A DNA stretch of 64,000 nt from NCBI RefSeq assembly GCF_000497575.1, contig NZ_APJI01000016.1:124001-188000 (forward strand). The letters run 5' to 3'. The position numbers and the translations under genes are program-made. Positions 7,822 through 14,611 of this stretch are shown here, one piece after another. The notes beneath the pieces were generated by a model, which saw only the letters and a list, made by a program, of their open reading frames with translations, did not search any database and was not told where the DNA came from. Each line of letters starts with the position of its first letter. The stretch's first letter is position 1. Source of the stretch: Afipia sp. OHSU_II-C1 (GTDB lineage: Bacteria; Pseudomonadota; Alphaproteobacteria; Rhizobiales; Xanthobacteraceae).

Positions 7822-8724
7822 ATGTCCGCACGCGAGGATGCCCTCGCACGCCATCAACGGCAAAGATGGCTGCGGCCTGACGCCAATCGCTGGCTGCGCC
7901 CTGATGCCGCGCGGTTTCTGAAACCAGATACCGATCCCGCGAGCGTCTATCCGGCGCTGGAGCAGAAATACAGCCCAAGCCAGCCGCGCGTGCCTGCCGG
8001 GAACGGGCGGGAGAGCGGTCGTTGGACGGACGCTTCAAGCGGCGGTGCCGGCAACGGAGCCAATCCTGCCGCGTCGCCGATGGGACATGTCGACTTCGGC
8101 GATCTTCCGAATTTCAGCGATGTATTTTCGCTGTTTCAGATCACACCGGGCGAGACGGACAATACCGATTACGCGCAGCTTGCGGGGAATACATCCGAGG
8201 ACGGCGGGCCGGAGCTGCCATCCAACGAGCCGCCTGAGGTGCCGGCAGAGACGCCGAAAAAAGGTGGCGACTGGATGAGGTTTGTTCGCTCAGCTGCCGA
8301 TTGGATCAAGCTGGCAGGGCGATATTCTCCGTTCGCAGATGCCTTCTTCGGAGCAGTTAGGCAAATCGATGAAACGAACGAGATCATAAATACGATTAAA
8401 TCGGCTAATGATCCGCCAAGATCACTTGAGGAACTGCAGGATCGAGTTAATCTAGAAGATAGGAGCGGCTACCACCGACATCACATTGTAGAGGAAAAAG
8501 CTGCACGAACGGCGGGCTTTTCCGAGGATTTGGTTCAGGGGCGCGAAAATCTCGTTCTGGTGCCGTTCTTGAAGCATCTTGATATTACCAGCCACTACGC
8601 GAGGAAGGTCGAACAGGGAGACGGAAGCTGGCTTTCGCCCCGGGACCTGTTGAAAGACAAGGACTTTGAGACCCGAAGGGAATACGGACTCAAAGTGCTC
8701 CGGGATTATGGAGTTCTCAAATGA
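7822..8724 (+). CDS. Polymorphic toxin-like protein 2: shared N-terminal module plus HNH-like C-terminal nuclease domain
   Basis: A 300-residue protein. Residues 1-122 repeat the module seen at 5159, with RPDAN/RPDAA repeats, EQKYSPSQPR, GRWT, SPMG, GDLPNFSDVFSLFQITP and QLAG. A proline-rich linker (about 130-148) leads to a C-terminal domain with GYHRHHIVEE (H220-H221), RENLVLVP (N243) and KHLDITSHYARK, ending LSPRDLLKDK. That His-His, Asn, His arrangement is an HNH/treble-clef-like nuclease pattern and is common at the C terminus of bacterial toxins. GC drops from 70% (line 8041) to 45% (line 8401) across the switch. The next gene starts by ATGA overlap. DNase activity and delivery are inferred. 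Confidence 0.65.
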   Translation: MSAREDALARHQRQRWLRPDANRWLRPDAARFLKPDTDPASVYPALEQKYSPSQPRVPAGNGRESGRWTDASSGGAGNGANPAASPMGHVDFGDLPNFSDVFSLFQITPGETDNTDYAQLAGNTSEDGGPELPSNEPPEVPAETPKKGGDWMRFVRSAADWIKLAGRYSPFADAFFGAVRQIDETNEIINTIKSANDPPRSLEELQDRVNLEDRSGYHRHHIVEEKAARTAGFSEDLVQGRENLVLVPFLKHLDITSHYARKVEQGDGSWLSPRDLLKDKDFETRREYGLKVLRDYGVLK

Positions 8725-9101
8725 GCAAGCGAGACTTTACGACCTGGAAGGTCGATGATTTGTGCGAGCAATATGCTGAGCTCAGTGTACGTCAGAGTGT
8801 TGCATCCGATTTAGCGCAAATGTCCGTCGTCAACCGGCTAGGCGGCGAAATCCGTGAAATCGGCGACGAGCTGAAATCTCGGCCGGACGATCGAGGTAGG
8901 ACTCTCATGAGGCTTTTCGATCATCCAAATCTTAACGTGCGGCTCAACGCTGGCAGAAGTTTGATGAATATGTTTCCCGAGAAGGCTCGAATGCAAATCC
9001 AAGCTATAGCGGACTCAGGAAAATATCCATTCGCTATCGAAGCCGGCTTATACCTTAGCTCGCTCGATGGAGAATTGGCTGAGATGTTGCGGCGAAACTG
9101 A
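8721..9101 (+). CDS. DUF2019-like protein, probable immunity protein for the toxin-like protein at 7822
   Basis: A 126-residue soluble helical protein. The middle, with LVNRLGGEIREIGDELK-like spacing and then a LMRLFDHPNLNVRLNAGRSL block, matches my recollection of DUF2019 proteins, which look like a single HEAT-type repeat unit and often follow toxin-like genes. It starts by ATGA overlap with the HNH-bearing gene, has no signal peptide, and shares the lower GC of the toxin tip. Immunity function is inferred from position, size and coupling. The exact match to DUF2019 needs a profile search. Confidence 0.62.
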   Translation: MSKRDFTTWKVDDLCEQYAELSVRQSVASDLAQMSVVNRLGGEIREIGDELKSRPDDRGRTLMRLFDHPNLNVRLNAGRSLMNMFPEKARMQIQAIADSGKYPFAIEAGLYLSSLDGELAEMLRRN

Positions 9102-9172
9102 ATTTACTCCGCTCGCGGTCTGTCTTTCGCGAGAAAAGTTGGGAAGAGTGAAAAAAGGTCGGACGTGACGCC

Positions 9173-9385
9173 ATGATCAGAATTGCCTTGTTGATGCTTG
9201 TTGCGGCGTCCGGCCTCTCCGCCGCGTCCCCGGCTTCCGCGCGCGGGGCGGCACAAAACATCATGAATTCGCCGGGCTATCAGCGGGCGCTGGAAGAATC
9301 CCGAAAGCGGTATCAGCAGTCCGTACAACCCGTTCAACCGTCAAAAGTCCACAAGCGCAAGAAGCACCATCACTATCAGCGCTGA
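9173..9385 (+). CDS. Small exported protein with basic His-rich tail, unknown function
   Basis: A 70-residue product with a clear signal peptide (hydrophobic IALLMLVAASGLSAAS followed by ASA and a cleavage-like ASARG). The mature peptide of about 45 residues has SPGYQRALEESRKRYQQ and ends in KVHKRKKHHHYQR. It is probably periplasmic. No family is recognised. The upstream ribosome site is weak. It sits in the cargo block between the capsid and g6. Confidence 0.55.
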   Translation: MIRIALLMLVAASGLSAASPASARGAAQNIMNSPGYQRALEESRKRYQQSVQPVQPSKVHKRKKHHHYQR

Positions 9386-9443
9386 AGGGCGAGGAAGGTC
9401 CTGGCAGGCGCGATCTTTCGCGCGCCGCCGTTTGCGTTGCTTC

Positions 9444-9719
9444 TCAAGGCACCGCGCCCACGCCGATCCCGACACCGCCGCCGAAGCGGATGCAGCTGTC
9501 CGAGCCAGGCATTCGCACGAAGCCTGCGCCGAACTCGGAGCAGGGTGTTGGGCGCGGACGCGCGACGGGCTGCGGCTTTGCCGCCTGATGCGATGGCGCC
9601 GCGTGCTGGCGTTGCCTGACTTTCGGGTCGCTCTGCTGCGCCGACGCGGCGGCCATTAGCGCGACTGACAACGCAGCAACGGCGACTGGCCGAAGACCAT
9701 ATGCGAGATCCCGATGCAT
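9444..9719 (-). CDS. Small exported protein with porin-like C-terminal motif
   Basis: A 91-residue protein with a signal peptide (VAVAALSVALMAAASAQQ), a Pro/Gln-rich linker, and a C-terminal block CSEFGAGFVRMPGSDSCIRF GGG that resembles the first strand of alphaproteobacterial general porins (two Cys around a PG-D motif, then IGG). No barrel follows, so it is either a stand-alone small protein or a porin remnant. Good GAGGGAC ribosome site just upstream. It is convergent with the gene at 9173. Confidence 0.6.
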   Translation of the reverse strand: MHRDLAYGLRPVAVAALSVALMAAASAQQSDPKVRQRQHAAPSHQAAKPQPVARPRPTPCSEFGAGFVRMPGSDSCIRFGGGVGIGVGAVP

Positions 9720-9757
9720 CTTTGTCCCTCACAGATTGTTTTATTCGCGGACGGATC

Positions 9758-10168
9758 CTAGCGCTGCTGCGAGTCCACGCGCTGCACCAGGATGCGCGTG
9801 TTGTTGCGGCCGCCCGCGAAGACAGCGTGGCGGTTGGTGTTGATGAACATCAGGCGATCGCCGTCCGAGATGCGGGCTTGCAAAGCGTAGGTGCGGCGCG
9901 GCTTGATCAGGTTCTGGTCGAAGCGCAGTTTGTAGGGAATCGGGCTGCCGGCGGCGCCGGTGATGCGATCCTCGGCGATTACCTGGGCGGGCGCATCGGC
10001 AAGCGAGATATCGAGGAGCTGCACCAGAACGGTTGCATTCTGCGGCAGCGCCATGCGCTCATTGTAGTTCACGGTTCCCATCAGCATGGTGGTCTGCGCG
10101 CCTGCGGTTGCGGCGGGCAACAGCAGCGGCGCGGCGAGAAGTGCGACGATACCGCGTCGTGAGATCAT
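9758..10168 (-). CDS. YbaY-family exported protein
   Basis: A 136-residue secreted protein. The signal peptide (IVALLAAPLLLPAATAGAQ) is followed by a beta-rich domain with GTVNYNERMALPQNATVLVQ, LLDISLADAPAQVIAED and a FDQNLIKPRRTYALQARI block, the pattern of YbaY/type III pilotin-like domains. There is no lipobox Cys, so it is probably soluble in the periplasm rather than a lipoprotein. A GGGAG ribosome site lies five bases upstream. It shares the minus strand with the porin-like gene and the protease at 10278. Biochemical role unknown. Confidence 0.7.
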   Translation of the reverse strand: MISRRGIVALLAAPLLLPAATAGAQTTMLMGTVNYNERMALPQNATVLVQLLDISLADAPAQVIAEDRITGAAGSPIPYKLRFDQNLIKPRRTYALQARISDGDRLMFINTNRHAVFAGGRNNTRILVQRVDSQQR

Positions 10169-10277
10169 GAGGAGCTCCCGTTTCTTTTTATGAATCGAAG
10201 GGTAGGCGATCGCCGGCCGTTTGTCAGGCCCTTGGGGGGGAACCGGAGCGGCGATGCGGCACGCCGCCGCATGGCGT

Positions 10278-11045
10278 TTACGGAATCCCAGCGCCCCAGC
10301 TTCGCGCGGTGGTGACGATCCAGTCGCGGTAGAGCGTCAGCGGCGTTACGCCGGTGAGGCCGCCGCAGCCCGCCGAGTTGTTTGCGCCGGTCGACCAGCT
10401 CACCACACCGGTGATGACGCTGCGGCCGTCCTGATCCTCGAACGCGGGCGCGCCGGAGTCTCCGGTGCAGGCGCCCATGCCAGCGCTTTTATTCTGGGTT
10501 TGCGGATCGACCAGGCGCACCTGCAATGTGCCGGGCTGGCCGGTGACGGCGAGCGGCGCCGCGCGGACGGTGCCGACGCCGCTATCGCTGCCGGCGACCG
10601 TCGATCCGATGCCGACGACAGTGAAGCGCGACACCGGCGAAAACGGAATGCGCGGCACGCCGAGAAGCGCGGCCGACTTGCCGGGCATCGGCGCGGACAG
10701 GCGCAGCAGCGCGACATCCGCTGTTGCCCGATGCGCGGCGATGGATTGCGCGTTGTAGCGCGGATGCACCGCGACCTGCTTCGGCGCGATCAGCGTCGGC
10801 GGCTTCGATGAATAGTCGATCACACGATTGGCCGTGCCCGGCGCGATGCAATGCGCGGCGGTCAGGATAATGCTCGGCGAAATCATCGTGCCGGTGCAGA
10901 CGCCGCCACCCGCGGCAACCACTGTGACGATGGATCGCGCAACGTCGCTGCTCGGCGCGGAGCGGCTGCCGGTGATCGAATGCGACGGCTGCACGAACAC
11001 CGACGAAATGACGAGGGCGGCGCAAAGGCGGGAAAGCGGGATCAT
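10278..11045 (-). CDS. Exported trypsin-like (S1) serine protease
   Basis: A secreted 255-residue chymotrypsin-fold protease: signal peptide (LCAALVISSVFVQPSHS), LTAAHC for the catalytic His, DVALLRL for the Asp and GACTGDSGAPAF for the nucleophile Ser, plus Cys pairs usual in the family. ATG 11045 is preferred to the ORF's upstream ATG 11129 because it gives a proper signal peptide. It lies antisense just before g6 and is cargo with respect to the GTA order. Substrate unknown; a role in remodelling the cell surface or particle is only a guess. Confidence 0.85.
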   Translation of the reverse strand: MIPLSRLCAALVISSVFVQPSHSITGSRSAPSSDVARSIVTVVAAGGGVCTGTMISPSIILTAAHCIAPGTANRVIDYSSKPPTLIAPKQVAVHPRYNAQSIAAHRATADVALLRLSAPMPGKSAALLGVPRIPFSPVSRFTVVGIGSTVAGSDSGVGTVRAAPLAVTGQPGTLQVRLVDPQTQNKSAGMGACTGDSGAPAFEDQDGRSVITGVVSWSTGANNSAGCGGLTGVTPLTLYRDWIVTTARSWGAGIP

Positions 11046-11119
11046 CCGCAAGGTTGAGCCTCGCCGGGCGCGCTTTGTCAACCGCGTTGCGTAACCGACT
11101 GAACACAAAGGTTTCATCA

Positions 11120-11689
11120 ATGCCTGCATACCTTCTTACCGCGCCTGCGGCGGAGCCGCTCTCGCTTGTGGACGCGAAGCGCTTTCTGCGCGTGGAGCAC
11201 GGCGACGACGACGCCATCATCTCGTCGCTGGTCTCCGCGGCACGCAACCATGTCGAGGCGCTGACGCGCAGTGCATTGATCGCGCAGACCTGGCGGCTGG
11301 TGCTGGATCGCTGGCCGGACAGCGGGCGCATCGTACCCCGCATCGGCCCGCTGCGGGCGCTTGCGGCGGCCCGCGTGTTCAGCGCGGCGAATGAAGCAAG
11401 CGCGATCGATCCGGAAATCTTTGTGATCGATGCCGCCACAGGCGTCATCGCGGCGCCGAGCTGGTCGCTGCCGGTGCCGGGACGCAGCGTCGCGGGGATC
11501 GAACTCGATCTCGACGTCGGCTTCGGTGCGTCCGGGGCGGACGTGCCGCCGACATTGTTGCAGGCGATCCGCATGCTGGTGGCGCACTGGTATGAGAACC
11601 GCGGGCTGATTGCCATTGGCCAGTCTGTGCCGATGATGCCGGCCAGCGTCAACGCCATGATTTCGTCGCATCGGGTGCTGTCGCTATGA
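11120..11689 (+). CDS. Head-tail connector protein (GTA g6)
   Basis: Adaptor that docks beneath the portal. The 189-residue protein has the opening seen in phage connector proteins of the gp6/phiE125 gp8 kind: LSLVDAKRFLRVEHGDDDAIISSLVSAARNHVEALT with a C-terminal YENRG helix. ATG 11120 is preceded by AAAGG at eight bases; the earlier in-frame ATG 11054 overlaps the divergent protease gene. It overlaps the next gene by ATGA (11686), starting a new coupled run of head-tail genes after the cargo block. Confidence 0.87.
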   Translation: MPAYLLTAPAAEPLSLVDAKRFLRVEHGDDDAIISSLVSAARNHVEALTRSALIAQTWRLVLDRWPDSGRIVPRIGPLRALAAARVFSAANEASAIDPEIFVIDAATGVIAAPSWSLPVPGRSVAGIELDLDVGFGASGADVPPTLLQAIRMLVAHWYENRGLIAIGQSVPMMPASVNAMISSHRVLSL

Positions 11690-12006
11690 TCGATCCCGGA
11701 CAGTTGAAAACACGGCTGGCGGTCCAGCAACCGGTCGAGACGCCCGACGATCAGGGCGGCGTCGTGCGGACCTGGACAACGTTCGCCACGGTGTGGGCGC
11801 AGGTGACGCCGCTTGGCTCGCGCCGCGACGTACAGGCCGATGCCGACGGCGCGACGCAGGATTATCGCATCGTCCTGCGCAGCAATCTGTCGCTGACGCT
11901 CCAGCATCGCTTCAGCGACGGCGCGCGGATCTATCGCATCGTCTCGATTCGCGAGCGCGACGATCGCCGCTTCATCGAGATCGATGCGGACGTGCGGATG
12001 GGGTGA
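11686..12006 (+). CDS. Head closure / head-tail adaptor protein (GTA g7)
   Basis: A 106-residue beta-barrel-type head closure protein of the SPP1 gp16/HK97 gp10 kind: MIDPGQLKTRLAVQQP, DDQGGVVRTWTTFATVWAQV, a middle DYRIVLRSN and the closing RIYRIVSIRERDDRRFIEI. It seals the connector after packaging and offers the tail docking surface. Coupled to g6 by ATGA overlap. A family B repeat separates it from g8. Confidence 0.88.
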   Translation: MIDPGQLKTRLAVQQPVETPDDQGGVVRTWTTFATVWAQVTPLGSRRDVQADADGATQDYRIVLRSNLSLTLQHRFSDGARIYRIVSIRERDDRRFIEIDADVRMG

Positions 12007-12017
12007 CCCTCTTGAAA

Positions 12018-12140
12018 CCTCTCCCCGTTTTTACGGGGAGAGGTCGGGTCGCGAAGCGATCCGGGTGAGGGGCCGATCTCAGATTTGTCAAAGAAGCTGC
12101 CCCTCACCCCAACCCTCTCCCCGCGGGCGGGGAGAGGGAG
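12018..12140. repeat. Dispersed palindromic repeat, family B (copy 2)
   Basis: CCTCTCCCCGTTTTTACGGGGAGAGG, a GGGTGAGGGG box, a spacer, then CCCCTCACCCCAACCCTCTCC and a GCGGGCGGGGAGAGGG arm. It lies between g7 and g8, genes adjacent in most GTA clusters, and adds about 185 bases to the operon. Confidence 0.82.
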
Positions 12141-12191
12141 CCATACACACTCAGCTCCCCTCAAGGGGAGATCGAAAGAAAGACCCCATTT

Positions 12192-12602
12192 ATGACTCTT
12201 GCCAACGTGGCGCTGCGCGCTGCGATCCATGACGCGCTGCTCGCGGATAGCGCGCTCGCATCCGTTCTCGGTGGGGCGCGGGTTTACGATGAGCCGCCGC
12301 GCGATGCTGAATTCCCTTACGTAACGCTGGGCGAGGCGCGGCTGATCGATGCCTCGTCCGACGGCGGGCAGACACAGGAACATCAGCTCACGCTGCATGC
12401 CTGGTCGCGCAAGGGTGGCCACCGTGAGGCGCATGTGATCGCCGGTGCGCTGTTGCAGGCGCTCGACGACGCACCGCTGGAGCCGGATGGCCACCGGCTG
12501 GTCAACTTACGATTTTCAATCGCCGACATCCGCCGCGAGTCCGACGGACGCACCTATCACGCGCTGGTGCGGTTTCGCGCGGTTACTGAACCCGTGATCT
12601 GA
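12192..12602 (+). CDS. DUF3168 tail completion/terminator-like protein (GTA g8)
   Basis: A 136-residue protein with the DUF3168 pattern: an N-terminal ALRAAIHDALLADSALASVL helix, RVYDEPPRDAEFPYVTLGEA, the QEHQLTLHAWSR strand and a final TYHALVRFRAVTEP strand. In siphophages this family caps the tail tube at the head junction. Position between g7 and the tail tube agrees. No strong ribosome site is visible before ATG 12192. Confidence 0.87.
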   Translation: MTLANVALRAAIHDALLADSALASVLGGARVYDEPPRDAEFPYVTLGEARLIDASSDGGQTQEHQLTLHAWSRKGGHREAHVIAGALLQALDDAPLEPDGHRLVNLRFSIADIRRESDGRTYHALVRFRAVTEPVI

Positions 12603-12612
12603 GGAGACAATA

Positions 12613-13020
12613 ATGGGCGCCCAGAAAGGCAAGGATCTGTTGCTGAAGATGCACGACGGCACGAGCTTCGTCACCGTCGCCGGATTGCGCAGCCGCAGGA
12701 TCGCGTTCAACGCGGAAACGGTGGATGTCACCCACGCGGAATCCACCGAGCGCTGGCGCGAACTGCTCGCGGGTGCCGGAATCAAGCGTGCGTCGGTCTC
12801 GGGCAGGGGACTGTTCAGGGACACAGCTTCTGACGCGCTGGTGCGTCAGGCGTTCTTCGACGGCGCACTGAAATTGTGCCAGGTCTTGGTGCCGGACTTC
12901 GGCATTATCGAAGGCCTGTTCCAGATTTCGAGTCTCGAGTTTTCCGGCGAGCACAACGGCGAGGTGACGTTCGACCTTTCGCTGGAATCGGCCGGCGCGC
13001 TCACATTTACGGCGAACTGA
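12613..13020 (+). CDS. Major tail (tube) protein, TP901-1 family (GTA g9)
   Basis: The stacked ring subunit of the tail tube. The 135-residue product starts MGAQKGKDLLLKMHDG and shows FVTVAGLRSRRIAFNAETVDVTH, ESTERWRELL, then a SGRGLFRDTASD block and the closing GEVTFDLSLESAGALTF, typical of TP901-1-type tube proteins. GAGGAGA just upstream gives a strong ribosome site (12601-12608), fitting a high-copy structural gene. Confidence 0.9.
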   Translation: MGAQKGKDLLLKMHDGTSFVTVAGLRSRRIAFNAETVDVTHAESTERWRELLAGAGIKRASVSGRGLFRDTASDALVRQAFFDGALKLCQVLVPDFGIIEGLFQISSLEFSGEHNGEVTFDLSLESAGALTFTAN

Positions 13021-13022
13021 TT

Positions 13023-13150
13023 TCACCCCACCCGGCTGACCTTCGGTCAGCCACCCTCCCCATCGAGGGGAGGGATGAAAAATTCGCAGCGGCGTCTTCC
13101 TTCTCCCTCCCCCTTGTGGGGAGGGTCGGCGCGTAGCGCCGGGGTGGGGG
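13023..13150. repeat. Dispersed palindromic repeat, family B variant (copy 3)
   Basis: CACCCCACCCGGCTGACCTTCGG and a GGGGAGGG half, then TCTCCCTCCCCCTTGTGGGGAGGG and GGCGCGTAGCGCCGGGGTGGGG. The arms use CTCCC/GGGAG rather than CTCTCCCC/GGGGAGAG, so this is a sub-type. It separates the tail tube gene from g10. Confidence 0.75.
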
Positions 13151-13170
13151 CGCCTTTATGAGAGAGAAAG

Positions 13171-13500
13171 ATGCCCAACACCTATCGCGGGGAAATTTCC
13201 GCCGACATCGGCGGCAGGCGGCGCACATTGGTGCTGACGCTCGGTGCACTCGCCGAACTGGAATCCGCGTTCGGTGCGAATGACCTTATGGCACTGGCGG
13301 AGCGCTTCGGCACCGGGCGGCTGTCATCGCGCGATCTGACGAAAATTATCGCCGCGGGCCTGCGCGGCGCGGGCGAGGCTGTGTCGGACGATGAAGTCGC
13401 GGCCATGACAGTTGACGGCGGTGCGGCGGGTTATGTGCGCGTTGCCGCCGACCTGATTGCGGCGACGTTCGACGACACACCGATCGGTGAGGCGCGATGA
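13171..13500 (+). CDS. GTA tail assembly chaperone (g10, GTA_TC family)
   Basis: A 109-residue protein with the g10 family signature: MPNTYRGEISADIGG, then RTLVLTLGALAELESAFG and a DLTKIIAAGLRGAGE helix. It corresponds to the upstream tail chaperone that keeps the tape measure soluble. It overlaps the g10.1-like gene by ATGA (13497), which resembles the gpG/gpGT arrangement but without a visible slippery site. Confidence 0.9.
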   Translation: MPNTYRGEISADIGGRRRTLVLTLGALAELESAFGANDLMALAERFGTGRLSSRDLTKIIAAGLRGAGEAVSDDEVAAMTVDGGAAGYVRVAADLIAATFDDTPIGEAR

Positions 13501-13697
13501 AGCCGTTTCCCTGGCATGAAGCGATTGGCTTTGGCATCGGCGTGCTGCATCTGTCGCCGGATCAATTCTGGCGGATGACGCCGCGCGAACTGGCCTGCGC
13601 AGTCGCGGCGGTGCGCGGTCCGATCACAGCGCCGATGGACCGCACAGCGCTCGACAACTTGATGAAGGCGTTTCCCGATAAACCGCGTGGAGAGTAA
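13497..13697 (+). CDS. Small tail assembly chaperone (GTA g10.1, rcc01693-type)
   Basis: A 66-residue protein with FPWHEAIGFGIGVLHLSPDQFWRMTPREL, the short conserved block of rcc01693-type phage tail chaperones, and a C-terminal MDRTALDNLMKAFPD helix. It is coupled to g10 by ATGA and followed after three bases by the tape measure gene, the standard order. Confidence 0.9.
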   Translation: MKPFPWHEAIGFGIGVLHLSPDQFWRMTPRELACAVAAVRGPITAPMDRTALDNLMKAFPDKPRGE

Positions 13698-13700
13698 TTC

Positions 13701-14285
13701 ATGGCAATCGATTCATCTGGCGACGACGTTTCGCTGACGCTTGGCGCGCTTGGGTTGCGCACGCGCGAACTCACGACCGGAGCGATGGCATTTTCGCGGG
13801 CGATGACCAGCGCGTTTACGGCGTCGGTCGTCGGCGGCAGGCAGTTTGACGACGTGCTGAAGTCGCTGACGCTGCGGCTGTCCGACATGGCGGTGCGTCT
13901 CGCATTCAGGCCGCTGGAGAAAAGCATTGCGGGCGGGTTGTCTAACCTGCTCTCGGGCCTCACCGGAACGGGGTCATCGGCCGGGGTCTCTTTGGCTGCT
14001 GCCTCCGGGGCGGTGAAGCCGTTCGCGAGCGGCGGGGTGATCGGCACGCCGACATATTTCCCGCTGATGCAGGGCGGCGTCGGCCTTGCGGGCGAGGCGG
14101 GGCCGGAAGCGATCATGCCGCTGGCGCGGGGACCGGACGGCAAGCTCGGCGTGACCGGGCGCACGAGCGGTAACAACGTCACAATCCAGATCGCCACGCC
14201 GGATCTTGAAAGTTTCCGCCGTTCGGAGAACTACATCACCGGCCAGATCGCGCGCGCGGTGTCGCGCGGGCAACGCAGCCTTTAA
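13701..14285 (+). CDS. Short tail tape measure protein (GTA g11)
   Basis: A 194-residue tape measure, very short compared with siphophage equivalents but in line with the roughly 220-residue g11 of RcGTA, implying a short tail. It has the lambda-type features GAMAFSRAMTSAFTASVVGG, FDDVLKSLTLRLSDMAVRLA, the glycine-rich FASGGVIGTPTYFPLM and GLAGEAGPEAIMPLAR. Its TAA at 14283-14285 overlaps the stop of the opposite-strand zinc-ribbon gene. Confidence 0.9.
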   Translation: MAIDSSGDDVSLTLGALGLRTRELTTGAMAFSRAMTSAFTASVVGGRQFDDVLKSLTLRLSDMAVRLAFRPLEKSIAGGLSNLLSGLTGTGSSAGVSLAAASGAVKPFASGGVIGTPTYFPLMQGGVGLAGEAGPEAIMPLARGPDGKLGVTGRTSGNNVTIQIATPDLESFRRSENYITGQIARAVSRGQRSL

Positions 14286-14518
14286 TGCACGCGGTCGCGC
14301 AACCCCTTGACGCCCTTGTGCTCGGCGCAGTGGTCGCAGCAATAGAACGTGCCCTTGTTCTCGAGCCCGTGACCGACAATGCGCGTGCCGCAGTTGGCGC
14401 ATGACGGCGCCAGGGCGTGGATCGCGCATTCGAAGCTGTCATAGGTGTGGGTCTTGCCACCCATCGTGACCTGAAATGCCTTGTCGTAGTCGTTTCCGCA
14501 GGTTTCGCACTGGGCCAT
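14282..14518 (-). CDS. Small zinc-ribbon protein inserted between g11 and g12
   Basis: A 78-residue protein with six to eight zinc-ligand candidates: CETCGNDY, the YDSFECAIHALAPSCANCG block and YCCDHCAEH. Such compact multi-Cys proteins bind zinc, here probably two sites. ATG 14518 is chosen since the ORF's longer frame reads antisense through g12. It is antisense within the tail operon and ends overlapping the g11 stop. Function unknown; similar small zinc-ribbon proteins are widespread in soil bacteria. Confidence 0.75.
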   Translation of the reverse strand: MAQCETCGNDYDKAFQVTMGGKTHTYDSFECAIHALAPSCANCGTRIVGHGLENKGTFYCCDHCAEHKGVKGLRDRVH

Positions 14519-14611
14519 GGTCCGGTCTCCCGTTCGTGGCGATCTCCGATCAATCAATGTCCGCCGGGCGCATCGGTTCCCGGCCGTCGTTAACAAACAC
14601 GGGACTGAACC

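Noticed and set aside
9102-9140. Possible terminator CTCGCG...CGCGAG after the second immunity-like gene
   Set aside because: Stem is short and no T run follows.
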